From Akanthomyces muscarius (lineage: Eukaryota; Ascomycota; Sordariomycetes; Hypocreales; Cordycipitaceae): a stretch of DNA of 64,000 nt. Positions 44,520-55,816 of this stretch are shown here, in pieces (positions within the stretch are counted from its first letter, which is position 1; every line of letters starts with the position of its first letter). The notes below the pieces were generated by a model, which ran no database searches, was not told the DNA's origin, and saw only the letters and a program-made list of their open reading frames with translations. Location of the stretch: NCBI RefSeq assembly GCF_028009165.1, contig NC_079245.1, positions 744,001 through 808,000 on the forward strand, in the 5' to 3' direction. The translations under genes and the position numbers were made by a program.

Positions 44520-46612
44520 CTACTGCTCTCCCCGTGTACTTGTCACTTGGTAGAATTCCGGCGCATACTCCAGCAGCCAGCCCTTTTCCGTCTTGCTCAC
44601 TTCCCGTATGTATGTTTTGTCGTTTGTCTCCATGACCTCGTGAAAGACGACCCAGTCCGCCTTGCGTCCAAAGAGCAACGAGCTCGGGTGCGCATGGAGC
44701 ACCGTGCCACCCTCGACGTTGCGAAACGTGCCGTCCGCCTGCATCCGCGCCGCGTGCGCAAAGTAGCCCGCCGCCAGACACCTCAAGATGGCCTCGGCCT
44801 TGCCAGTTCTGCTGTCCTCTTGCTGCTGCGGCGGAGGTCGTGATAGTGTCTCGTCGACGACAATGTTGAACCGCTCCAGGTACCGCTTGAGCTGCGCGCG
44901 GATGCTCACGGCACGCGTCATAGCCCGGAAGTTGAGGTGGTTAGCGTGGCAAAACTTGGCCTCCTTCTTGCCGCGCGTGATAAAGGCCTGGTAGGCATTG
45001 AGCAGCGTGAGGTGGTCGCCCTCCTCGGCGGCGAACTTGCGTCGCGCGCTCTCCATCTTCTTGCGCTCGCCTTCGTGGTAGAACCATACGCTACTGCCCA
45101 GGCTTGTCATGGCCGCAATGGTGAGCATCTCGCTCAGGCAGCCAAACGATGGCGCGGACAGCAGTGTCTTGGCCATCATGGGCTCAACGGCTAGCTCCGC
45201 CATGCGCATGCCCAGCGGCCGTGTGAGCTTGGCGTATTCATCGAGTGCGCCGAGCGAATACAGCAGCTCAAGGGCCTTTCCGACAAGCTGAGACGGTGGC
45301 GGCGATAGAAAGTCGAACCGGACAATGTTATCGATACCGAGGGCCTTGAGCTGAAGTACTGTTGGAGCCAAGTTTGATCGTTGAATCTCGGGCGGGTTGC
45401 TCTGCGCGAGTCCATTGTAGCCTTGCTCCGTGTATAAACGGAAGCATTTGCCCGGCCTCGTTCGGCCGGCACGCCCTGCGCGCTGTGCAGCAGATGCCTT
45501 GGAGATGGGTGCAGCAGTCAGGGACTCGATGCCCGTCTTGGGATTGTATGCACGTAACTTGACGTAGCCCGTGTCGACAACAAAGACAATGCCTTCGATG
45601 GTTACTGACGCTTCGGCAATGTTTGTAGAAAACACTACCTTTCTTGCCCCCTCAGGAGGCTTGTCAAATACGTACATTTGCTCCTCTGAAGTCAGACCTG
45701 CATAGAGTGGCATGGGCTGAAGAGGACCGTACTTGGCCTCGAGCTCTGGCGCGCGCTCTGAAATCGTCTGCACTGCAAAGTCGATCTCTTCTCGTCCAGT
45801 CATGAATACTAAGATGTCGCCTTCACCCTCTTGGGTGTGTATGTCGACGACTGTGGAAATGGCCTTTTCGACATAGCTTTCGGCCGGTGCTTCCAGGTAC
45901 ATCAAGTCAATCGGAAATGTGCGCCCTTCCAAGCTGACCACTGTTCCTACTTTGCTTGTGTCGTTTTCGTCGGCATCTGTGGGAGCTTCGCTGCTTGACG
46001 TGAAGAATCTCAGGAACGCCTCCGCCTCTAGCGTCGCACTGCTGATGATAATGCGCAGCTCTGGGCGCTTCCTTCGAATCTTTTTCAAGAGCCCAAGTAA
46101 AACATCTGTGCTGATTGATCGTTCATGGGCTTCGTCGACCATGATGACAGAGTATCTGCTTAAAAGCGGGTCAACCAGCGCTTCGCGGATGAGGAGGCCG
46201 TCGGTGAGAAACTTGATACGCGTCGACTCGGACGTCACATCCTCGAAGCGTATCGAATATCCCACTTCTTTGCCAACCTCACATCCGACCTCATCTGCGA
46301 CGCGCAAAGCAACTGTTGTAGCTGCGACGCGTCTTGGCTATAATTTGGCGCGTTAGCGATCGTAACGCGGGTCTAGGGTTGCAAACGTACCTGCGTCACG
46401 CCAATAATCCTACCACTATTGCACCACCCTGCCTTTTCCAGAAATTGGGGTATTTGTGTTGTCTTTCCAGATCCGGTTTGGCCAATGACTATCGTCACCG
46501 GGTACGTCTCTATTGTGTACAGCAGGCTTTCTTTGTGCTTGGCAATAGGCAGCAGCGCTGGAGGCTTGTGTAGTGCTGGTATAAAATTTGAGTCCAAATC
46601 ATGTTCCGCCAT
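44520..46612 (-). CDS. dhx35: DEAH-box RNA helicase, DHX35 type
   Basis: Two exons, 46391-46612 and 44520-46337, with a 53-nt intron, 679 residues. All helicase motifs are intact: I (GQTGSGKTTQ, residue about 45), Ia (TQPRRVAATT, built across the splice), II (DEAH in IMVDEAHERS), III (SAT), IV (ILVFMTGREEI), V (STNIAEASVTIEG) and VI (QRAGRAGRTRPGKCFRLY). The HA2 and OB-fold regions follow, with DWVVFHEVMETNDKTYIREV at the C-terminus. The short N-terminus and the LYTIETYPVTIVIGQTGSGK start match DHX35, a protein of late spliceosomes found in fungi that keep many introns and absent from yeast. The assignment to DHX35 rather than another DHX8/15-like member is from memory of these features. Confidence 0.9.
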
Positions 46613-47101
46613 GGTTTAGGCAGCTGTCAATCGTCAACTCGAGGCAGTGTCCGCAGCTCCACACTCAATGAAATTTCAAACACTGATAAATCGATGTCAG
46701 ATAGTTTCAGTAAATGCTCCAGTCAGTTTGAGAGCACAGCAGGCATCGTGGTCTGCCGAAGCCAGAAAACAAATATTCATGCCTGGACACAAACCGCTAC
46801 CCTAGAGGACGGATAGAAGAGGCTGAAGCTAAGCTCATGGTGTGGCGAAGCTAGTGTGGCTTGGGCGTCGCTCGTCAGTGGGGACGTCATCGTTGTCGCG
46901 GCCGGCTGCTCGACCCCTCGTTAGAACATCAGACAACGCCTGGGCTGAAACAGAAAACGTCCGATCTTGCTTTTTAAGCACATTGCTCGCAGATACCATT
47001 GCACCAGAGATCGAAACCGTCAACTATCAACGTCGACGATCTGATCATTTCACAAGAGTCGGGCTGCGCCACAACCAAGAAACACTGACCAGGGGCTCAA
47101 G
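46613..47101. promoter_or_regulatory. Divergent promoter region, DHX35 / CUE protein
   Basis: 489 bp between two divergent starts. It must hold both promoters. No specific site is claimed. Confidence 0.5.
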
Positions 47102-48601
47102 ATGGCGTCTACTACAGCAGAGACGGTGAGGGTCAGCAGTACCCCATACTTTTCAAACCTGCCAGACTAATAGCCCGTCGCAGGACAAGCCGTCCAAGCC
47201 TACCGTGGAGGACGTTCCCGAATCACCCACCACAGCTCGCCCCCTCGAGATGGACGACGACGACGTGCAGGACACGAGCATCATCGCCAACGACGCGACG
47301 GCCACACCGACCAAGACTCCCGCTACTACGAAACCGACGGACCCCGAAGGCCAGATTTCCGCCACCGAAGTTCCTGCTGAGACTCGAGCCGAACAGGAAG
47401 CCCCGCCTGCGAAGCCTCCTCGTCCCATGTCGGAAGCTCAGAAGAATGAACATATCCTCAAGGAAGCTTTCCCGACAGTGGACCAAGGCGTCATCAAGGC
47501 TGTCCTGCGAGCCAGCAGCGGCCGAGTTGAGCCAGCATTCAATGCCTTGCTGGGTGAGTAGATGGTCCACTAGCTTGAATTGCTGGATGGCTAATCGTCA
47601 AACTAGAAATGACCGACCCTGATGCCGTGAAGAACGAGCCCGAAGAGCAGCCGCCCGCCCGCCCTCCTCGTCCTCAGGGACGAGCCCCCATCTCGCAGGT
47701 CGAGGCCGACGAGCTTTATGCCCGGCAGCTGGCTGAGCACTACGATAGCGTTGGCGCATACGAGGCTCGCACCTCGAGCCTCAACCGCGACGGCCGACCG
47801 CGCCACCCTGACGATGACGACCGCGAGCACAGCTTCCTCGACGACGACCTCCCCGTCATCCGAGAGAACCTGCGCAAGGGATTCGTCGACACGCAAACAA
47901 AGGTCAATGGATGGATTGCCGGGATAAGGAAGAAGCTGGAAGAAAGCTTTGATGAGACGGAGGAGAGGACACAGAGCGAGGGCCAGCCCTTCCGACGCCA
48001 GGGTGAGGCAAGCCGTCGCAGCGGTGACTACGATCGCTACGATGCCGACCCGCAGGTTCTCAGCGATGATTTCGCCGGCATGCGATTCTCGTCGGATGGC
48101 CGTGAGTACATCTAGACCTTGTCATACAGAAGGGTAAGCTAACATGATGCAGATCCCACCAACCACCCCCTATCGAACCAGGGCCTGCACCGGCCTCCTC
48201 CCCCATCGAAATCGCCTAGACCTGATGGTCGAAGAGTTGGATTCAAGGAAGGCCACGAGGAGATTAACATGTACGACTCGTCACCCAAAGTGCCACCGAA
48301 AGACAACGCGGCCAACAAGTCCAGCAAGTGGCAGCCGCTGTCAACGGTGGAGCCCGAGCCGATCACGGACAATGATCCGTTCAGCTTAGGCGATAGCGAT
48401 GACGAGAAGGAGATCAAGGATACTAAGGAGACCAAGGAAGCCAAAGAGACGAAGCCCAAGGATACCAAAGAAGTCAAGGATGGCAGCGTGGCCAAGGAGG
48501 ACGACGCGGCTGAGCGCGTCAAGAAGGCGACTGCCGAGGCCATGGCGGACAGCCTAGGCGAGGCGACCAAGGTCGAGCAGACCGGGGATAAGAAGAACTG
48601 A
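47102..48601 (+). CDS. cue5: CUE-domain ubiquitin-binding protein, Cue5-like
   Basis: Four exons: 47102-47125, 47184-47553, 47607-48101 and 48153-48601, 445 residues. The CUE domain is residues about 90-136: NEHILKEAFPTVDQGVIKAVL, then GRVEPAFNALLEMTDP. It contains the FP and di-leucine elements that contact ubiquitin, and the last residues are rebuilt by the exon 2-3 splice. A YARQLAEHYDS helix and VRENLRKGFVDTQTKVNGWI-like helices follow, as in Cue5/Don1 relatives. The tail is acidic and Lys/Glu-repeated (KDTKETKEAKETKPKDTKE). In yeast, Cue5 links ubiquitinated aggregates to Atg8 for autophagy; a clear AIM motif is not obvious here. The last intron shares an 18-nt 3' end with an intron of the next gene. 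Confidence 0.88.
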
Positions 48602-50753
48602 AAAGCAGCTGGGTGACCTTAATTGGAAGTGGGTTGATGTGCGGCGGCCTTGTTTTGCATATGTTAATAGCCGTGTAAGTTGTCAACAGATTGACCATCG
48701 AGCCTTTTTCCTTCTTAGCAAAAAACTGACGATATAGTCTAAATAAATCGAAATCGTATCTTCTTTGATTTCACGTGCAATTTATATGCTGTGTTGTAGC
48801 ACAATACGTCGTGAAGCTATATAGTTGTGGGTGACATGGCGACTGAGGCTGGTAGGTGGCACGCGGGGTAGTTGGAGAAAAGCAGCTTTGTGTGACGTAG
48901 CACGGTGGTCGAGACAGTCAAGTGATGGGCACAATGATCGGCTGCATGTCGCAGCCACCACAGGCCGGGTGAGGTAGAGCCTGGCACCTGGTGACGACGT
49001 TGCCGTAGACAGCCCGCTCGGACTGGCTATCGGAGCTACAAGTGCCAGCCAAAGTGCAAAAAGAACCACTGAGGGGTTGCATAATGATAATATTACGTCG
49101 TGTGGTTCCTGGCTACGAACTAGCTTACAAAAATCTTGACGGCGGAGGCCGCAACTTAAAAAGTAGTGGTGCCTCGGAACCAGGGCCATGAGTCGACGTG
49201 CCGCCGGTCGCCTGTCGCACGACCACGAGGCCTCAACGGGCGCGTCTATTGGCCGCAGCAGATAACGGCAATGGGAGGGCTGCCGATCGAGGAGGATGCC
49301 AAGTGTGATTATAACAGTCAAGCGCTAGTATCTGGCGTGTTGCTGTTAAGCGGTTAAATCTCGGCTTGAATTTGGACCCTCGGCCGCTTGCGCTCTGCCC
49401 CCCATGTGTCCCTGGGTAGTGGGATGAGATCCGCAGCTGCACATACTATTACGCCCACTACACCCCATCCCACGCAGCAAAGGAAACCGGTTCACCACGA
49501 AGCTCTACGCCTGTCAAGCAGGGCCAGTATCGGTCCCACGAAGAGTCAAGGGCCGCTAGAGTTGACAGACCGGTGCCCAATTCCGTGTGTCTCCAGCAGC
49601 CAGGCCCTCAACCCACTCTCTCTCTTCGGCTCTCTCGTCACCTCTCACGGCTACGATGCCCTAGCCAGAAAATACCAAGGCCCTCCTCAAAACCAAAGTC
49701 CGGCTTTTATTCCCTCAAGCTTACTTCGTCCTATTTGCAAAGAAAAAGAGTATTTGGCCCCGCCTTGAGCTTGCCCTCTGTCCGTTGTCCGCTGAACGTT
49801 CCGGACAAACAGAGTTGCGACCTGCAGGTACACGCCGTTGCTACCTACGTCTGGACATCTACCTAGTGCCATCGTTCCTCTTGCCTGCAGCAGCCTCTCT
49901 TCTTCCTGCCTACATAGAGCTTCCCGGTTAGGCACTGAACCTCGCAGGCCCCTTGCCCTGCCGCAGCGAACCCCGCCCGCTAAAGTACTGACTGGCTTCA
50001 AACCCCTCCAACCAAGCTGCAGCCAAACCTTGCAGAGAAGCACAAGGCACACAGCTCACACCACCTGACCCGACTCTCAGGGATACTGTACGGCCTGGGG
50101 ATCTCTTCCGGCTGGCTGATACTGCATACTGCCTCCCAAGCTTACCGGCCACATCACCGCGCAGCACCGGCAACCAAACGGGCCCTTTGGCGCAACGACG
50201 CCCGAACGCACGCTTGCTGTCTCACAGCCAGTCAGGCGCTCACCCGGTTCTGCCTCGCGCTCGCGCTACTGTGAATCCTTGGCCTGCGCCCTTCAGCTCT
50301 GCGACTCCCTGTCTCGCTGCTGCTGCTGCTGCCCACCCCGGCTGCCGCCACTCATACGCACCTTGCGTCAGCTCTCGCCATCCCGACCTCTCACCTGCGC
50401 CGCCCGCCATCAGCTCCGGAACCACGGCGCCAGATCTTTTTCTTGCTTGTCTTCAACTTCACGACGCTTGCATCCTGCTGCCAGTAGACGCTACTCCTTG
50501 GTGACGAGTCTTTTTTTCTTTGGCCTCGCCGGGCACACCCCACCAAGAACCCTGCTCGACGACCCCTCCTACTGTCATGAGGAGCTCTCTCTCACGCTAC
50601 TAAATCTTGCTTTCCTTGCGCTCCCCGACATACTGGACTCGCCACTTGTTGCTAACGCGCATCACTTCCATCTACCCTCCGACCCCTCTGCTACTGCAAG
50701 AGGTACAGACAAACCTCCGTCTGCGCGCAAGAGCATAAGCTCCTAGATTCACC
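48602..50753. other. 2.2-kb upstream region of the NUC-2 gene
   Basis: No gene is supported. The last 600 bases before 50754 are strongly pyrimidine-rich (CTCTCTTC, CTGCTGCTGCTG), a typical long fungal 5' leader. One TCACGTGC site, the core bound by Pho4/NUC-1-type factors, lies at about 48773, much nearer the CUE gene end. Confidence 0.5.
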
Positions 50754-53700
50754 ATGTAAGCTCGGCCCACCATGTCTGCAAGCGACCCGGGACGCAGATC
50801 AGGACTGCTTCGTAACGCCATTGGCGCCGCGCCACCGTCAATTCAACTGCTTACGTGCTGTGATATAGGAAGTTCGGAAAGCAAATCCAGAAGCGCCAGC
50901 TCGAAGTCCCCGAATATGCGGCGAGCTTTGTAAATTATAAAGCTCTAAAAAAGGTGCGCAGCAAACTGCCATTTGCTTGGGTGGCGTACACGGCACCAAC
51001 GAACTGATGCCCTGATCAACTTCATGGCGAATCTTTGCGCTGGTGTCGGAGACCGCTACCGCATGGGCTCATGCTTCTTGCCAAGCAAACCGCTGACATG
51101 TTACACAGCTCATCAAGAAGCTCTCGGCGACCCCTACGCTAACTGCCCAACTCGACGGTCAACGGACTGGCGCCCTCGCAGACTCGCAGACTGCCCTCCA
51201 AGCCAACAAAGCCACATTCTTCTTCCAATTAGTACGTCTGCTGTCGGTATCGGCATCATATGACAATATCTAATTGCTAGTAGGAACGAGAGCTTGACAA
51301 AGTCAACGCCTTTTACTTGCAAAAAGAGGCAGAGGTAAGCCTGACCGCGCAGTCCGCATGACGTAACCTAACATTACGCAGCTCAAAATCCGCCTCAAAA
51401 CTCTTCTCGACAAGAAAAAGGTCATTCAATCCCGTCAAGGCATTTCAAGACGTTCCTCAAAATTCACAACCTTGGAAGAGGGCTTTCAACAATTTGCCAC
51501 CGACCTCAGCAAACTCCAACAGTTTGTCGAAATCAACGGCACCGCCTTCTCCAAAATTCTCAAGAAATGGGACAAGACGTCAAAATCGAAAACAAAGGAG
51601 CTTTATCTGTCAAGAGCTGTCGAAGTGCAGCCCTTCTTCAACGCCACCGTAATAAGCGAGCTCTCAGATCAGGCCACGACAAGTTTACAAGAGCTCGGTG
51701 CCTGGTCGGATGGCATCCAAGTCAACTTTCAGGCCTCTGGTCATGTCGTCACAAGCCAGCATTTTATGGGAACTGACGAGGGCGATGCTGACACACTTCT
51801 CCTCGAGACTGTTATCACTGGCAATGTCGATACTTTGAAGGAGCTCCTGACCAAGATGCAGTCCGCATCCAGCGCTGAGGATGGTGACAACACATTGATG
51901 GACCGAGTTACTCGCACGTTTCTCGGCGCCATTCACGAGGCACCTCGAGTTTCGCTCCAAATACTGCTTGACACTGGTCTCGTCGACTTGCATTCGTATG
52001 ATGACATCAACGAGCGCAACTGTCTTCACCAGGCTACTATTTACGGCAAGGAATACGTGCTTGAGTGGGGTATCAAGGCTGGTGTCCCTGTTGACCGAAC
52101 CGATGTATATGGCCGTGTTCCCGCGCACTATGCCAGCTTGCACGGGCGACTTCGCATGTTGGAAGCTCTTCTTGATGGTAAGGGATACGTGCGTTTTCGC
52201 CAAATCGAATAAGCTAACATGATGCAGCAAACATTAAGACTATTGACCTGATTGACCACGACAATTTTACTCCCCTCATCCACTCCATTATTCACGGCCA
52301 CCTCGAGTGTGTCAAACTGCTGCTCGCCAAGTCTGCTCGCATCGACCCTGTCTCCGATGCCGACCACGTGCCTCTGAACCTGGCTTGTGAGCACGGCTCT
52401 GTGCCTGTTGTTGAGCTGCTTCTGCAGCACGGAGCAAACATTCTCCCAGACGCGGAAGGGCTGTATCCTCAACATTTAGTTGCTCGGTCGGCCCAGTCCC
52501 CCGATCTCTTGTTGCTACTCAAACAATTTGGGGCGGATCTCGACCAGATTGATAAGCTCTATGGATGGACGCCTCTTGTGCACGCCGCCAGCGAAGGCAG
52601 CGTTGAGTGTCTGCAGGCGCTCCTGAAGATTGGCGCAGATGCCAGCATTGTGGACGAAAAGGATCTTCCAGCCATGTACTATGCTGCATGGGAGGGTCAT
52701 CTGGCCTGCATGAAGCTCCTCACGCCCTTCAACAACCGTCCTCGGGCCAGCCCTTTGGTTGCACAGCCGTCCTTGGGACCCATGGGTAGTAGCAGTGCCC
52801 CCCAGCCAATGGCACTAGACCCCGATGCTATTCCTATCTTGGAGCTGCCGCCGCCGATAATTCCCTTGCGACGATATGGACACAACTTCCTTGACACCAA
52901 GACTGTTGTCCAGATTAGCTTTGAGGATGCCAGCGAGCAGCCTCTCGTCTTCTTCCAAGACGGAAAATACCCCGCCGCTCGCCTGACGATCTCCTCCAAA
53001 AACTCCGAACTCATCCCCAAGAACATCATCCTGCCCATTCAGGAAGACACGCGAATCGTTTCCTTCCAGGTCGACAATCTTGACACTTTCTCTCTTGACT
53101 TTGATGTCTTCCCTACATACGGCGCTAAGATTATCGCCAAGACGGTTGCACTGTCCAGCACGTTCAAGAATCCGCAGACCAGCACGGCGTGCTGTCTGCC
53201 ACTTTTTGACCCACGTCTCCGCGCAATTGGTCAGATCAGCTTCAACACTCAAGTCATAAAGCCGTTCAAGGGACAGCCACTGGAAATCACCGACTTTGAG
53301 ACGTACTGGAAAGCCACTAGCCAATTCAACCAGCCCACCAACGCTGTTGTAACTGGCTCGAGCCTTTCTGGAGACTATGTTCGTCTGTTTGTGCAGTACA
53401 CGAGCGATGGTATCCCGGTCATCTGGCCGCAGTGGACCATCGAATGCGGCGGCCTTGATATCCCCGTCTGTCGTTTGACTCTGGATCAGTTCAAGACGAC
53501 GACTGCACGAAGTGCTAGCCGCTCTGATCTCGCCACTCTATCTGACAAGAAGGCTGAGAATATTGCTGAGATTTACCATGTGCTGGCGACAGCCGGTGTC
53601 ACGCTCAAGGAGGCGCTTGTTATCCTGCCTCATAGTGTCCACGCCAACCTACAGATTCTCTACCCAACAGCCGAGGACGAAAAGGCTCTGGCACTAGGTC

Positions 53701-54254
53701 CCGCTCTGGAGGTCAATGAGTATGTCGATGCTATCCTGACTGTAGTGTTTGACCACGCGAGAGCCCAGCGTGCGCAGTCGCACTCATCACAAGTGGTGCG
53801 CTCCATTGTCTTTAGCAGTTACAATGCCAGTCTCTGCACGACGCTCAACTGGAAGCAGCCCAACTTTCCTGTATTCCTGTGCAACGACCTTGGAAGGGAG
53901 GAGGTTGAACCGGCCTCTACTGTTGCAAATGTCCATGGACGGCGGAGCACATCGATCAAGGAGGCGGTTAGAATTGCTCAGAGCAACAACTTTATGGGTC
54001 TCATATGCTACTCACGACTTTTGGTATGTATCAACCCAACTATTGACAGTACCTCCACTAACCAAGACCAGGACTCGGTCCCCGCTTTGGTGGACGCCGT
54101 CAAGTCGCATGGCCTGGCGCTCGTCATGGACAAGTCGAACGATTCGCCCGATACGAGCCCTCTGACGGACCCTTTCCCGCGGCCACCCAAGGGCGTAGAC
54201 GGTGTCTTGAAGAATCATGGCATCTTGCGCTTTACCGACTCGATTGACATTTAG
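50754..54254 (+). CDS. nuc-2: NUC-2/Pho81-type SPX-ankyrin-GDPD phosphate-signalling protein
   Basis: Exons 50754-50755, 50869-50953, 51109-51231, 51284-51334, 51382-52177 and 52228-54254. With a further likely in-frame intron at 54024-54071 the protein has about 1011 residues (1027 without it). The SPX domain is residues 1-165: MKFGKQIQKRQLEVPEYAA and the FSKILKKWDKTSK helix with its conserved lysines that bind inositol pyrophosphates. Ankyrin repeats span about 225-500 (CLHQATIYGK, TPLIHSIIHGH, PLNLACEHGS, TPLVHAASEGS). From about residue 570 (RYGHNFLDTKTVVQISF) the Pho81-type C-terminal region with a GDPD-like end follows. The family inhibits the Pho80/Pho85-type kinase when phosphate is low. 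The start codon is split by the first intron. Confidence 0.93.
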
Positions 54255-54523
54255 GTGCCCGTCGGCGTCGGACGCTCTTTCCCCCCTTTTTAGAATCTCT
54301 TTTGTACACGGAGGGATGGTTAGGATTTTATTTTTACAGTTTTATGACGACAGCCGCGAGTCGAAAAAGCACGATAGCACAACCACGAAATGAAATGTAG
54401 AAAAGCGCCGCATACCCCCCGGGCGTTTTACGTGAGTGAATGGGAATACATATGAATACTTTAGTTAGAAATAGACTTAATTTTTGCTCATTATACATTT
54501 ATGGTCTAGCATCTGTGAGTAGT

Positions 54524-55237
54524 TTATGCCCCCTTGTAGTCGTACCGCAGCGCCGAGAGCTCCTTTTCCGGATCGACGCCCGCCATGACTATTTTCGCCA
54601 GCAGCACAACACCGTAGACGCCCGCGGGCAGCGTACACATGATGGGCCACGCTAACGCACCGCTCGCACTCTTTCCCGGCATGACTCCCTCGCCGACGCC
54701 GCCGTCAAAGTTCCGCGCCTTGTACGCCACGGCGGCGCCCCAAAACGCAAGCAGCGCGGCCAGGAGCGCGTTCAGGTACGGCAGGTTCTGGTCCAGCGGG
54801 CTGCGCGCTAGCCCGGCGGCGCCGCCTGTCCCCGTGCACCACGCGTCGATCGGGTGCAGGCCCGTGACGGTGGGCGGCAGCCGGCGCAAGAGGTACGCGG
54901 TGGAGAGCAGGGAAGAGAGCGCGAGGAGCGCGGGTAACGAGGGGAGAGAGGGGAGGTAGGGGATGGTGGCGAGGATAGGGACGAGGAGCAGGATGGAGGC
55001 GAGGGTGGCGTTTTGGGCCTTGTTGTTGTCTGCGAGGCGCTGGATGTAGGATTCCTGCTCTAGGAGGGGGTCAGTGAGGTTTGGGGATGAGGGATGGGAA
55101 ATGGGGGATGGGATACCTTGCTCGTCCATGGCGGAGGGGGGAGAGTCGGAGTCGGAGTCGGAGCCAGAGGCGGTGGTGGTGTCGGTTGGGTAGTGGAATG
55201 TGCGCCGGAGACGGGCGGCTGTGCTTCGTGTCGCCAT
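54524..55237 (-). CDS. Four-helix membrane protein
   Basis: 237 codons if unspliced. A 57-nt in-frame intron is likely at 55060-55116 (GTATCC donor, CTGAC branch, CTAG end), giving 218 residues. The N-terminus is Ser/Asp-rich and soluble (ASGSDSDSDSPP). A helix LEQESYIQRLADNNKAQN precedes membrane segments near LASILLLVPILATIPYL, ALLALSSLLSTAYLL, LNALLAALLAFWGAAVAY and PAGVYGVVLLAKIVMAG. A long loop with TGLHPIDAW separates segments 2 and 3. No transporter or enzyme signature is seen. It resembles small fungal ER or organelle membrane proteins of unknown role. It converges with NUC-2, with only about 270 bp between the stop codons. Confidence 0.75.
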   Translation of the reverse strand: MATRSTAARLRRTFHYPTDTTTASGSDSDSDSPPSAMDEQGIPSPISHPSSPNLTDPLLEQESYIQRLADNNKAQNATLASILLLVPILATIPYLPSLPSLPALLALSSLLSTAYLLRRLPPTVTGLHPIDAWCTGTGGAAGLARSPLDQNLPYLNALLAALLAFWGAAVAYKARNFDGGVGEGVMPGKSASGALAWPIMCTLPAGVYGVVLLAKIVMAGVDPEKELSALRYDYKGA

Positions 55238-55816
55238 GGTTGTGAGGGGTGAGATGGCGAAGGAGGTATGAAGTTGAACGAGATGAACGTGAAAGTGAAT
55301 GATGCGGTTGCGTGTTCCGTGCCAGCTGTGGGCCTGTGGCCTGCGCCTAACAGTCCTCTGTACACCACCTTCACCACACCTTTAAGGCGGCGCCAGCGAA
55401 TTACGACATCGGCCGTAGAGAGACTACTGACATGTCACCATTTAAATGCCTATTTTTAAAAATATTATGTTTTTGTTTTGTTTTTATCTATCTACTGCAA
55501 AGAAACACTTTTTGTGCGAACAAAGCAAAGCAAAGCCATCCATGTGGCGAGAATAAAGCGCCGTACGAGCACTAAACTTGTTGTTGACAATCTGAAGAGA
55601 AAAAAGGAAAGAAGAAAATAAGGGAAGCCATCCATATGGCGCAAGCAAAGCGATATAGTGACGAAAGAAACCGTCTGAGTAAAAGAAGGGAAGCCGAAGA
55701 AGAAGAGGAAGTAGAGTAGTAAAGGAAACGCAAGAAGAAAGACATGTAGCAAAAGTGAAAAGAAAAAAGAAAAATAATAATAAGAATAATAAGGGAATCA
55801 ACGAAAGAAGGGTCTG
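55238..55816. other. Intergenic region
   Basis: 579 bp. It holds the promoter of the four-helix protein and an AG-rich stretch at 55590-55800 downstream of the protease stop, pyrimidine-rich on the minus strand. No gene is seen. Confidence 0.55.
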
